Assembly: GCF_900087015.1 (NCBI RefSeq)
Contig: NZ_FLKP01000002.1
Coordinates: 496,001-560,000 of the forward strand
Direction of reading: 5' to 3'
Length of the DNA stretch: 64,000 bases
Origin: Christensenella timonensis
GTDB lineage: Bacteria; Bacillota; Clostridia; Christensenellales; Christensenellaceae
Shown in pieces: positions 35,267 to 43,632 of this stretch (positions are counted from its first letter, which is position 1; each line of letters opens with the position of its first letter). The notes below the pieces were generated by a model. That model saw nothing but the letters and a program-made list of their open reading frames with translations. It was not told where the DNA came from and did not search any database. Made by a program: the position numbers and the translations under genes.

Positions 35267-36304
35267 ATGCAGAAATTAAAGGCCTTACTACGAAAAGATT
35301 TGAATTTCAGCATCTTGATTTTTGTTACGATAGGGATTCTTATCGCAATGGCTGTGGTGCTGGGAGACAAAATGTATAATGAGAGGAACCTCTCGAGCAT
35401 GGCGTTCCAGGTTTCGGAATTCGCGGTACTCTCGCTCGGTATGGGACTGGCGATGCTCCTGGGAGGGATCGACCTTTCTATCGTTGCGAATGCCAACCTC
35501 GCAGGTATTTGTGCGGCGTTCGTGATGACGAACGAGGGAATCGCTTCCTCTATGGGCGCGGGCGGCTCCATCGTCCTGGCGGTCATCGTGGCGCTCGTCG
35601 TGGCAACGGCGTGCGGCACATTAAACGGTACGCTGATCGCGAAGTTTTCGGTCAACCCGATCGTCGCCACATTGGGAACAATGATCCTCTACAACGGGAT
35701 CAGCATGGCGTCTACGGGCGGCAAGGGCGTTACCGGGTTCCCGACGGAATTCACAGCCTTTGGCACGGCGGAGCTGGGCGCGGTTCCGTGGGTATTTATC
35801 CTTTTCCTGTTGACGGCGATCGTCCTGATGTTTGTTATGGGACGCACGGGTTTTGGTAAAAAAGTGTATATGATCGGTGAGAACCACACGGCTGCACGCT
35901 TTTCCGCCATCAACAACGAAAAAGACGTGATCATCATTTACGCGATGGCAGGCCTGATGGCAGGTATCGCCGGCCTGATGATCATTGCCCGCGTCAATTC
36001 GGCAAAGGTCGGCTATGGCGACACATATCTTTTGCAGGCGATCCTCGTTTGCGTACTCGGCGGCATCAGCCCGTCCGGCGGTAAAGGCAAAATATTGGGG
36101 ATCATTCTCGCGCTGATCGCGGTACAGGTACTGCAAAGCGCCTTCACGCTGTGGCAGTTCACGCCGTACGCAAAGAAGATGATCTGGGGTCTCATGCTGA
36201 TCGGTATCCTGTTCCTCAACAAGCTGGTCGACTCTATGGATGTCAAACGGCAGAAAAAGCTGTTGCACCAGCAGCTTCAAAAACAGGCTACGGCAAACGA
36301 GTGA
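35267..36304 (+). CDS. sugar ABC transporter permease 2 (locus B)
   Basis: A 345-residue paralogue of permease 1 with about nine helices. The coupling loop is GENHTAARFSAINNEKDV near 205, then GGISPSGGKGKILG near 265. A cytosolic Lys/Gln-rich tail runs from residue 325. GGAGGAAAG precedes the ATG. Spacing of 18 bp to permease 1 supports joint translation. Confidence 0.93.
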   Translation: MQKLKALLRKDLNFSILIFVTIGILIAMAVVLGDKMYNERNLSSMAFQVSEFAVLSLGMGLAMLLGGIDLSIVANANLAGICAAFVMTNEGIASSMGAGGSIVLAVIVALVVATACGTLNGTLIAKFSVNPIVATLGTMILYNGISMASTGGKGVTGFPTEFTAFGTAELGAVPWVFILFLLTAIVLMFVMGRTGFGKKVYMIGENHTAARFSAINNEKDVIIIYAMAGLMAGIAGLMIIARVNSAKVGYGDTYLLQAILVCVLGGISPSGGKGKILGIILALIAVQVLQSAFTLWQFTPYAKKMIWGLMLIGILFLNKLVDSMDVKRQKKLLHQQLQKQATANE

Positions 36305-36314
36305 GGAAAAAACC

Positions 36315-36875
36315 ATGGATTTTCATGAATTGGGCTCAAAGATAATCGAAGAATACAAGGACGTTTTTTCAAGGATCGACGACCGGATGATCGATGCGTT
36401 CATCCATGAGATCACGACGCATGAGCGCTTGTTCTTTATCGGCGTAGGGCGCGAAGGCATGATGACGCGCGCCTTTGCCATGCGTATGACGCACATGGGC
36501 AAGGAGGTCCACTGGATCTGGGACGATACGACGCCGGGGATCGGCGAGGGCGACCTGCTGGTCGCGACGATCGGAAGCGGTGAGATCGGGCATATCCGCT
36601 ATGTATGCGAGCGTGCCAAAGAGCACGGCGCAAGGATCGTGATCATTACGGGCTCGCCCAGCGGCAACGCTGTGAAGCTTGCGGATTTTGTACTCTTTAT
36701 ACCGGGACAGGTATATGGTGGGACGGACGACGTGGCGCCGTCCGTCCAGCCAATGGGGAATCTGTTTGAACAGAGCCTGCTCATCGTCCTGGATATGATC
36801 TGCATCAAAATGGTGGACGAAAATCCGGATATCACCTATGAGAAAATGGAAAAACGGCACAGAAACGTAGAATGA
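36315..36875 (+). CDS. SIS-domain sugar isomerase, 6-phospho-3-hexuloisomerase-like
   Basis: A 186-residue single-SIS protein. FIGVGREGMMTRAFAMRMTHMG (41-62) and DDTTPGIGEGDLLVATIGSGE parallel the hexuloisomerase (PHI) pattern GAGRSG...TTPAI...GSGET. The usual Ser of GRSG is Glu, and the final GSGET reads GSGEI. There is no hexulose-phosphate synthase partner nearby, so it probably isomerises another ketose or aldose phosphate. The start MDFHEL has GAGGAAA upstream, 10 bp after permease 2. Confidence 0.82.
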   Translation: MDFHELGSKIIEEYKDVFSRIDDRMIDAFIHEITTHERLFFIGVGREGMMTRAFAMRMTHMGKEVHWIWDDTTPGIGEGDLLVATIGSGEIGHIRYVCERAKEHGARIVIITGSPSGNAVKLADFVLFIPGQVYGGTDDVAPSVQPMGNLFEQSLLIVLDMICIKMVDENPDITYEKMEKRHRNVE

Positions 36876-36887
36876 GGTAGGATAGAT

Positions 36888-37886
36888 ATGCAAAGAATTG
36901 TGAAAGATGCGGACAGAATGGTCGAGGATATGCTGGAAGGCTATCTCAAAGCGAACGCTTCCGCGGTAGAAGCGACGGACGACCCCCGCGTGATTAAATC
37001 CACCTGCCAGTATAAAAGCGGCAAGGTCGGCGTGGTAACGGGCGGCGGCAGCGGCCACGAGCCTGCGTTCCTCGGATATGTAGGAAAAAATATGCTGGAT
37101 GCGGTCGCGGTAGGGGAAATTTTTTCTTCCCCCACGGCTAAGGCGTTCTTAAACGCGATCAAGGCGGCGGATCAGGGTAACGGCGTTGCCTGCCTGTATG
37201 GGAACTATGCCGGCGACAATATGAACGTGAAGATGGCTGTCAGGATGGCGCAAAAAGAAGGCATCACAGTAAAAACAGTGGTGGCGAACGACGATGTGGC
37301 ATCCGCACCCAAGGACGAACAGCAAAAAAGAAGGGGAGTCGCGGGCGAGATCCTGATGTGGAAATGCGGCGGCGCGATGGCGGCGAAAGGCGGGGATCTT
37401 GACGAAGTCATCCGCGCGGCGCAAAAAGCGATCGATAACACCAAAAGTATTGGCATCGGCCTTACATCCTGCACGATTCCCGCGGTCGGACATCCGAATT
37501 TTACGATCGAGGATGGTATGATGGAGCTGGGTATCGGGCATCACGGGGAAGCAGGCGTGGACGTAGCGCCTGTGGAAACCGCGGATAAGATCGCGCAACG
37601 CATGTGGGGAACCATCTCCAAGGAAGAATTCTTCCAGGCGGGCGACGAAGCCGTCGTATTGGTATCGGGACTGGGCGCAACGCCTGTTATGGAGCAGTAT
37701 ATCCTCTTTAACGAAGTCGCGGGACTGATCGAAAAAGACGGGATCAGGATCCATCACAGTTATGTGGGAAACCTATTCACTTCGCTTGAAATGATGGGAG
37801 CCACGCTTACGGTGATGAAGCTTGACGACGAGCTTCGGGAACTGATGGATATGGAAGCTTCGTGCAGCGGACTTGTGCGTTTGTAA
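36888..37886 (+). CDS. dhaK: dihydroxyacetone kinase-like subunit DhaK, canonical site
   Basis: A 332-residue DhaK. It keeps the substrate loop GGGSGHEPA (52-60, His57), Asp110 in GNYAGDNMN and the covalent His219 in GIGHHGEAG. It forms the ketose-binding half of a kinase whose ATP-binding half is DhaL, encoded 60 bp downstream. No PTS-type DhaM is present, so ATP rather than phospho-HPr is the likely donor. Its substrate could be dihydroxyacetone, a tetrulose or apulose. It is 12 bp after the SIS gene. Confidence 0.9.
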   Translation: MQRIVKDADRMVEDMLEGYLKANASAVEATDDPRVIKSTCQYKSGKVGVVTGGGSGHEPAFLGYVGKNMLDAVAVGEIFSSPTAKAFLNAIKAADQGNGVACLYGNYAGDNMNVKMAVRMAQKEGITVKTVVANDDVASAPKDEQQKRRGVAGEILMWKCGGAMAAKGGDLDEVIRAAQKAIDNTKSIGIGLTSCTIPAVGHPNFTIEDGMMELGIGHHGEAGVDVAPVETADKIAQRMWGTISKEEFFQAGDEAVVLVSGLGATPVMEQYILFNEVAGLIEKDGIRIHHSYVGNLFTSLEMMGATLTVMKLDDELRELMDMEASCSGLVRL

Positions 37887-37945
37887 GACGGCCGTAAGAA
37901 CGATATTTCCTTCCTTTGGAAGTTGCTGAAAGGAGCACCCTGAAT

Positions 37946-38581
37946 ATGGAACAATTTAAAAACAGCGACGGCAAAGTGATCGTCGAAAAGATGATAAAGG
38001 TCATCCAGGAGAATAAGGATTACCTGGGAACTGTGGACGGCGCCATCGGCGACGGGGATCACGGGATTAACATGAACAAAGGTTTTACGATCTGTGCAGA
38101 AAGGATCGCAGGCCAGGACTGCACCTTCTCCGAGGCGCTGGTCACGCTGGGCGACGTGCTGCTTTCGGAGATCGGCGGTTCGATGGGCCCGATTTATGGT
38201 ACCCTGTTCATTGAAATGGGCGAGACATCGCAGGACAAAGAAGAAATCGACAGCGCACTGTTCCTGGAAATGGTGAAAAACGCGGTGGAGGGCTTAAGCG
38301 CGCTGGTTGACGCACGCATTGGCGACAAAACGCTGATGGATGTCATGCTGCCGGCGGAAGCTGCGCTTGAAAAGGCAGTGGCCGAAGGCAAGCCCTTTGA
38401 CGCTGCGCTTGACGATTTTGCCGCCGCGGCAGAAAGCGGACGCGACAGTACCAAGGATATGGTCGCAAAATTCGGCCGCGCAAGCCGTTTAGGGGAGCGC
38501 TCGCGCGGCGTGCTGGACGCTGGCTCGGTATCGTGCGCACTGCTCTTAAGGAGCATGAGCGACGCCATCCAGGCGATGTAG
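37946..38581 (+). CDS. dhaL: dihydroxyacetone kinase-like subunit DhaL (nucleotide-binding)
   Basis: A 211-residue all-helical protein. VDGAIGDGDHGINMNKGF (30-47) supplies the Asp residues that hold the two Mg ions and the nucleotide (Asp31, Asp36, Asp38). IGGSMGPIYGTLF near 85 and DARIGDKTLMDVMLPA are family-typical, as is the final RASRLGERSRGVLDAGS. AAGGAG stands before the ATG at 37946. It is the last gene of locus B and must serve both DhaK paralogues if both are kinases. Confidence 0.93.
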   Translation: MEQFKNSDGKVIVEKMIKVIQENKDYLGTVDGAIGDGDHGINMNKGFTICAERIAGQDCTFSEALVTLGDVLLSEIGGSMGPIYGTLFIEMGETSQDKEEIDSALFLEMVKNAVEGLSALVDARIGDKTLMDVMLPAEAALEKAVAEGKPFDAALDDFAAAAESGRDSTKDMVAKFGRASRLGERSRGVLDAGSVSCALLLRSMSDAIQAM

Positions 38582-38640
38582 ACGGCATCAAATACTTTCC
38601 TTCTAAGTTATACATAGATCACTCCATCTAATCCACTGAC

Positions 38641-38697
38641 AGGAGAGAAATAGCCGGACGGTATATTGATAATAGCACAATATACCGTCCCTCTCCT
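38641..38697. repeat. large intergenic inverted repeat
   Basis: GGACGGTATATT (38656-38667) and AATATACCGTCC (38679-38690) form a perfect 12-bp stem. AGGAGAG (38641-38647) and CTCTCCT (38691-38697) extend it after an 8-nt one-sided bulge. It lacks a U-run. Confidence 0.7.
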
Positions 38698-38711
38698 CCT
38701 TGGAACAGACG

Positions 38712-38748
38712 AAAGCCGCTGGCCAAAAGGTTAGGGCTTTTTGTTTTC
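38712..38748 (+). terminator. terminator of sugar locus B
   Basis: AAAGCC-G-CTGGCC pairs with GGTTAGGGCTTT across an AAAA loop (12 pairs, one bulge), followed by T-rich sequence. It overlaps the end of the convergent patatin gene and can fold on both strands. Confidence 0.75.
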
Positions 38749-39582
38749 CTGTAAAAAGGCCGCGACCCGCCCGCCGTCGCCATATCCTTTTTGGTACAGC
38801 TTCAAAAATGCGTCCCGATCCTTTGTCAGTGTGTTTACGCCACATTCGTCGCAGGGGGCGACCAACAGGATTTTTCCCTGTGCCGCCAGTTCCTTAACCC
38901 CGGCGATCGCCTGGTTATAGGCCTCGTGGCGGTGCCTGAGCAGGCGCACGACCTGAGGATATTTACGCAATGCCCATGCAAGGAGGCGCATATTCTTTTG
39001 TTTTTCCTTGACATAGCTTTCCTGCCGCGTGATCAATACGACAACCTTGTCGCATCCGTCCGCAAACGCCTTCCGATAGGGGATAGGATCCGAGACGCCG
39101 CCGTCGAAATACAGCTTGCCCTGCACGGGATATGGCCGGCAGGCAAGCGGGATGGCACAGGAGGCTTTCAGGACATCGTAGCTGTCCTGTGAGAGGTCTT
39201 TGCGCGTAAAGTAATGCGGTTTTCCCGTTGCGGCCTCTGTAGCGACGACATGGTATGCGCAGGTACTCCTTAAGAAGGAATCGTAGTCGAGCGGGTATTC
39301 TCCGCCGCGGTTTGTCAGGGTCGAGTAAATATATTCAAGATTGAGGTAATTTCCGCTTTTGAACCAGTTGCCCAGCCCCATATATTCCCTGCGGAACGTA
39401 TAGTCCGCAAAAAAGGTAAGCGTACGGCCGCGTTGCCCGGCGAGATAGGAGATCATATTTGCCGCGCCCGCGGATACGCCGATCCCGTATTCTATTGTGA
39501 TATCGTGATCCAATAAGTAATCATAGATGCCGGAGGTATAGATGCCCCGCATCCCCCCGCCACAGTCAACAAGTCCCGTCAT
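38731..39582 (-). CDS. patatin-like phospholipase family protein
   Basis: A 283-residue putative lipid acyl hydrolase. The oxyanion loop GGGMRG is at 8-13. The nucleophile elbow GVSAG is at 35-39 (Ser37), and the catalytic Asp is in YFDGGVSDPIP near 160. It has no signal peptide; it is probably cytosolic and membrane-associated, as in the YjjU/RssA group. I start at ATG 39582, which directly precedes the family's TGLVDCGGG strand. Longer frames run backwards through the tRNA gene and are not real. Confidence 0.88.
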   Translation of the reverse strand: MTGLVDCGGGMRGIYTSGIYDYLLDHDITIEYGIGVSAGAANMISYLAGQRGRTLTFFADYTFRREYMGLGNWFKSGNYLNLEYIYSTLTNRGGEYPLDYDSFLRSTCAYHVVATEAATGKPHYFTRKDLSQDSYDVLKASCAIPLACRPYPVQGKLYFDGGVSDPIPYRKAFADGCDKVVVLITRQESYVKEKQKNMRLLAWALRKYPQVVRLLRHRHEAYNQAIAGVKELAAQGKILLVAPCDECGVNTLTKDRDAFLKLYQKGYGDGGRVAAFLQENKKP

Positions 39583-39654
39583 CGTGCCGCTTTGGTGCTC
39601 CTCTCCTTGTACTGGAAATATTATAGCAAAAATAAACCCGCATGTCGTGCGCGA

Positions 39655-39682
39655 AACAAAAAGCCCCGCCAAAGGCAGGGCC
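39655..39682 (-). terminator. tRNA-Thr transcript terminator
   Basis: On the minus strand GCCCTGCC and GGCGGGGC pair with one G-U, followed by a run of five T, 30 bp after the tRNA 3' end. Confidence 0.75.
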
Positions 39683-39710
39683 CTATCATGCAGCGCAGCT
39701 TGCTGCGATC

Positions 39711-39786
39711 TGGAGCTGATGACGGGACTCGAACCCGTGACCTCGTCCTTACCAAGGACGTGCGCTACCTCCTGTGCCACATCAGC
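39711..39786 (-). tRNA. tRNA-Thr (anticodon GGT)
   Basis: A complete cloverleaf on the minus strand. Acceptor arms GCTGATG and CATCAGC pair fully. The anticodon arm CGTCC/GGACG holds loop TTGGTAA, so the anticodon is GGT (Thr, reads ACC/ACT). The T arm is ACGGG-TTCGAGT-CCCGT. The discriminator T and CCA are encoded. Confidence 0.96.
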
Positions 39787-39800
39787 ATAACACCTCTCAT

Positions 39801-39829
39801 ATTATATGCGATAGAAGGCAGAATTTCAA
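39801..39829 (-). promoter_or_regulatory. tRNA-Thr promoter
   Basis: TTGAAA (39824-39829, minus strand), 17 bp, then a perfect TATAAT (39801-39806), 15 bp before the tRNA. Confidence 0.8.
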
Positions 39830-39887
39830 TATCAAAGAAGAAGGAATGGAGCAGAATATTAAAAAATAAATTTTTTTAAAAATCCCC

Positions 39888-40002
39888 TTGCATATGTATA
39901 AGTTTTGATGTAGAATACATATAACAAGATCAATAAAAAGTAAAAAATGATCACTGAAACGATCAAATAAGCTGTTTATCATCCAAAGAAACAGTTTATA
40001 AT
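39888..40002 (+). promoter_or_regulatory. two candidate promoters of the large non-coding transcript
   Basis: P1 is TTGCAT (39888-39893), 17 bp, TAGAAT (39911-39916). P2 has TATAAT (39997-40002) with a weak TTTATC at 39975-39980, 16 bp upstream. P2 would start transcription near 40008. Confidence 0.6.
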
Positions 40003-40007
40003 AAAAG

Positions 40008-40588
40008 CAAGAAGGAGGACAGAATCGGCGGATGGATGATCCGGAGGAGGTCCTCAATCAAAATGGAAAGGGTGTGATACCGATGTACAGTGAAGAACCT
40101 GTAATGTTGGGCACACGTACACAGACCCGGAAATAAGAGGCTTTGAGGTTTCTTAAGGGGATCGCAGAAGAGTATTTTTGAAAAGTCTATGACGGTTTGG
40201 AAATATCTGCGGCGGCAGCCGTAAAGAAGGCTGTGGCAGGGCATAGGCCCGGTGAGGATGCCAACACAAGTAAGCGAGGAGCAACCGCTAATGTTGCGTG
40301 GGAAAGTTTATGAGTGTACGGTGCCGAAAATGAAAGTTACATACGTTGTGGAAAAGCCCGCGACGAACCATACCGGAAAAGTCCGCTTGTGTGCTAATAA
40401 AGAATTTCGAGGAAACGAAAGCGGTGCACGAATGGATGGGCGGCGAGAACCGACCGGGGGACGCATGACCGAAGGTATTAAAAGAGCGGGGGCTTAAGAA
40501 AAACAGGGTATGTTTCCAAGAGGAATGAATCGATAAAAATAAGAATAAAGTATATTGTAAAGGAGCCTTGTAAACAGGCTCCTTTTTT
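40008..40588 (+). ncRNA. large structured non-coding RNA, class not recognised
   Basis: A promoter-to-terminator unit of about 580 nt with no credible gene. Many local helices fold in order: GAGGAC/GTCCTC (40015, 40050) enclosing CGGAT/ATCCG (40029, 40039); GGGT/ACCC and TGTAC/GTACA (40070-40128); CGCAGA/TCTGCG (40163, 40206); GCAGCC/GGCTGT (40215, 40229); CGTTGTGG/CCGCGACG (40344, 40358); TTTCG/CGAAA (40405, 40416). Loops and joints are rich in GAAA and GGAAA, as in large folded RNAs. Size and the neighbouring tRNA resemble ROOL, GOLLD or OLE RNAs, but I cannot match conserved sequence from memory. RNase P, tmRNA and SRP signatures are absent. Confidence 0.6.
40560..40588 (+). terminator. 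terminator of the large non-coding transcript
   Basis: AAGGAGCCT and AGGCTCCTT form a 9-bp stem with a 7-nt loop and six T. The convergent DUF2142 gene ends 9 bp later. Confidence 0.9.
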
Positions 40589-40596
40589 GCGGTCAA

Positions 40597-42759
40597 TTAA
40601 CTATTATGGAGCCAGTATCTGCCAAACACCATATATGCAATATTGAAAAACAATATAAGGCCGCTTATGGTAAAGACCGCAGTATTATAAACATTGCGAT
40701 TAATATTATTGACAATACGATGGGAACCAATTACATAAAGCACGGGAAAGATGACCGGCATCAAATAGCGGGCCTGACATCCGTTAACCGTATCAAAACC
40801 AACCGGCGTAAAAGCGATATACAGGGCGGAAGCCACACATACAACCGTAATCAAAGCTATCAGCAATGTACGGATTTTATGGGAAACGGTCGTTGTAAAA
40901 CGATCATATTCATTACGATCCGTGAACGAAACAAGCCACAAGAGTACAATCAGAATTCCGTAAAAATAACCACCCCCCAGATAAGCAAAAGATGTCACAT
41001 AGTTCTGTGCATTGCCCATAGATAAATAGGTAGGAATATATTTTATCATCATTTTGCCAAATTCAAACGGATTGTTGAGGATGTATGCGATCTGCCCGGA
41101 TGAATTGACATCGCTGCCGCCGCGCGTATCGCCAACGCCTGCACCGTTGATAAGCATCGGCATGAGGAAAGTAGCCAATACAAAAAGGGTAGTCGCTATG
41201 ACGCTAAGACGGTAGATTAAAAGCGTTCGCCTGGAAGTAAATTTTGATTTTGGCATAAAGAACAGCAGTAAAATAAGAGGGAAGTAAATGGCCTTTGGAG
41301 CCATGCCGACGGCCATTGCTGCAAGCATAATAATCCAGTCGCGAATAGAAAGGATTTTATTTGGTTGCTGTACTTCGCTGAAAAACCATGCAAGGCCAAG
41401 AATCGTAAACCCGGTAACCCACGTATCATAACTAAAGTTAGAAGCAAGAAAAACATTCGTGGGCAGTAATGCCAATACGATTAGAATCATTTTACCTGTT
41501 TTGAGTTTTCGTATTCCAAGGAAGCAAAGCAACGCGAATAAAACAAGACTGGCAATGCGGCCGAGTACTAAAATGTTATGGAATGAAAAATTGAACATCC
41601 GTCCCAAAAACAAGCCGATTGCTCCGGGCAAGTAAGCAAGCTTTTCAAAGGAAAGCTTGGGGGTGGAATCTGTATAAGAAGCCCCTTTGTGGAACATATC
41701 GTCTAACGCCTGATCGACAACCGCTTGATTATCAAGATTAAATTCGGACGAATAGACCCGTGTGATAAACGCCGAATCGGCGGCAGTCATACGGGTATCC
41801 TCACCAAAATAGGAGAGATTCAGGATTTTGGCATAATGCGTTTCATCATCCCATACGACAAGGGCCTGGGAGGTAGGAACAAAGACGGCAATTAAGAATG
41901 CCGCCGCAAGAAATACCGCAAGAAAAAAGAATTCCGGTTTTTTGCCGGAGTGACGGAAAAATATGACAAATATTGATATTACAAAACCAAAAACAGCTAC
42001 TGCTGCAAAATAAACAGGATGCGGCGTCTTATGGGTTGCGCATAACAGAGCGTACAAAATGAAACATAAAATAATAATGATCGCTGCAGCAATCCCCAAA
42101 AGTTTGCAAGAACGTTTCGGATCTTTGGCAATGGCCCTGCCAATGCTGCAAAAGAAATTTTTCATTTTAATGAATACGTTAAAATACAGCAGCAAGAAAA
42201 TAATGATAGCAAGAACAGCAAATATACCAAACATACGTGCAAAATTCCACACTTCAGGCTGGATGAGACGCGTAGCGGGGCTGTCTGAAAACTGGATGCT
42301 GTTTAAAGCAACGGACTGATTGATATCAATACGAAGTTCGGGATATTGCAGATGGGGGATATCCGCAATCAGTTCGGTAGCACCCTGTTGTACATATTCC
42401 GTTTTGGAACCACTCTGGCTGTAAAGGCCGTCTTTATCAGGAAAATAGAATTGTATGTAACCCCAATCGTTCAGAGGAACGTCGAACCGAAGACGGACAG
42501 AAGCGACGCCGGACGCCTGGGTTTGGTCGGCAAAACGCACCAGTATTTGCGGGTCGCCGCTGGTGGGAGTAATCAAATTGCCCTCAACCGTGTAATCCCT
42601 TAATTCAGTATCACCCAAGGAAAATTCATTTTGGACCTGCCCGTCAAATTGATATTGAAACAAGGGCGGATTGGTGTGCTGTATTGCCACCTCCATGAGC
42701 AAAGCGAGAATAAATGCGGCAACGACCGCAGCAATACATTTTTTCACCGTATTTTTCAT
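40597..42759 (-). CDS. DUF2142 family polytopic membrane protein
   Basis: A 720-residue membrane protein. An N-terminal helix (8-27) is followed by an extracytoplasmic beta-rich domain (30-200) and then about twelve hydrophobic helices. A conserved-looking loop WDDETHYAKILNL near 335 recalls the acidic first loop of GT-C glycosyltransferases. DUF2142 proteins are found in surface polysaccharide and teichoic-acid-type clusters; the reaction is unknown. The start MKNTVKK has GGGAG 9 bp away. It is divergent from the glycosyltransferase cassette, with which it probably works. Confidence 0.85.
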   Translation of the reverse strand: MKNTVKKCIAAVVAAFILALLMEVAIQHTNPPLFQYQFDGQVQNEFSLGDTELRDYTVEGNLITPTSGDPQILVRFADQTQASGVASVRLRFDVPLNDWGYIQFYFPDKDGLYSQSGSKTEYVQQGATELIADIPHLQYPELRIDINQSVALNSIQFSDSPATRLIQPEVWNFARMFGIFAVLAIIIFLLLYFNVFIKMKNFFCSIGRAIAKDPKRSCKLLGIAAAIIIILCFILYALLCATHKTPHPVYFAAVAVFGFVISIFVIFFRHSGKKPEFFFLAVFLAAAFLIAVFVPTSQALVVWDDETHYAKILNLSYFGEDTRMTAADSAFITRVYSSEFNLDNQAVVDQALDDMFHKGASYTDSTPKLSFEKLAYLPGAIGLFLGRMFNFSFHNILVLGRIASLVLFALLCFLGIRKLKTGKMILIVLALLPTNVFLASNFSYDTWVTGFTILGLAWFFSEVQQPNKILSIRDWIIMLAAMAVGMAPKAIYFPLILLLFFMPKSKFTSRRTLLIYRLSVIATTLFVLATFLMPMLINGAGVGDTRGGSDVNSSGQIAYILNNPFEFGKMMIKYIPTYLSMGNAQNYVTSFAYLGGGYFYGILIVLLWLVSFTDRNEYDRFTTTVSHKIRTLLIALITVVCVASALYIAFTPVGFDTVNGCQARYLMPVIFPVLYVIGSHRIVNNINRNVYNTAVFTISGLILFFNIAYMVFGRYWLHNS

Positions 42760-42939
42760 AAACGGAAACTCCCTGTTTTTATGGTTATATAATCCCATCA
42801 CATTGTAATATAGCGGCGGCTTTATTGTCAAATAAACAAAGTGCAGAGGAACCTTGAAAAACATAGCAAAGTTACTGAATATGTGTTAAAATAACGAAAG
42901 AATAAGCGGAACTGAGCGACAGACAGGACGGGAGACACC

Positions 42940-43632
42940 ATGAAAGAGCTGTTGGTATTTGTGCCGGCCTATAATGAGCAGGATAATATCGAAAAAGTGG
43001 CGCGCGATCTTGAAAAGAACTGCCCCGGCGTTGATTATATTGTAATCGACGATGGGTCGACGGACGATACGGCGCGTATTTGTCGCGAAAAAAACATCCC
43101 ATGTATGTCGCTGCCTGTCAATTTAGGACTCGACGGGGTATTCCAGACGGGGAACAAATACGCTTATTTAAGCGGATACCAGATGTCCATTCCTTTTGAC
43201 GGGGACGGACAGCACAATGCAGAATATATCATGCCCCTGGTCGATAAGATGAAAGAGGGCTATGATATTGTCGTAGGCTCGCGTTTTTTGGAAAAGAAAA
43301 AGAATAGTAGCCTGCGGATGCTCGGCTCGCGACTTTTGAGCGGCGCTTTTCGCCTGACGACCGGACAAAAATTTACGGATCCGACTTCGGGAATGCGGCT
43401 TGTAGACCGTAAGATCATGCGGCAGATCGCCTTTGACCCCAACTGTGGGGCAGAGCCGGATACGTGGGCATATTTTGTCCGCAAGGGCGCGAAGCTTGCA
43501 GAAGTCCAGGTGGAAATGAATGAGCGGAAGGCAGGAACCAGTTACTTTACACTGGCGAAATCCATCGCTTATATGTTCCGTATACTGATTTCAATGATAT
43601 TTATCAATTTATTCCGCGGAAAGGAAAGATGA
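42940..43632 (+). CDS. family 2 glycosyltransferase (dolichyl-phosphate mannose synthase-like)
   Basis: A 230-residue cytosolic-face enzyme. It starts LLVFVPAYNEQDNIEKV. It has VIDDGSTDDT near 35, the metal-binding FDGDGQHN near 86, and VVGSRFLEKK and DPTSGMRLVDR near 145, the polyprenyl-phosphate sugar synthase pattern. There is no C-terminal membrane anchor, but an amphipathic hydrophobic end (YMFRILISMIFINLF) may dock to the membrane or to the DUF2304 protein. It likely makes a lipid-linked sugar donor. Confidence 0.92.
   Translation: MKELLVFVPAYNEQDNIEKVARDLEKNCPGVDYIVIDDGSTDDTARICREKNIPCMSLPVNLGLDGVFQTGNKYAYLSGYQMSIPFDGDGQHNAEYIMPLVDKMKEGYDIVVGSRFLEKKKNSSLRMLGSRLLSGAFRLTTGQKFTDPTSGMRLVDRKIMRQIAFDPNCGAEPDTWAYFVRKGAKLAEVQVEMNERKAGTSYFTLAKSIAYMFRILISMIFINLFRGKER

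Noticed and set aside
39583-39780. N-terminal extension of the patatin-like protein
   Set aside because: The extra codons come from the tRNA-Thr gene and its terminator; the family sequence starts at 39582.
40252-40497. 81-residue open frame inside the large RNA
   Set aside because: It has no ribosome site, no recognisable fold, and crosses several strong helices; it reads like RNA translated by chance.
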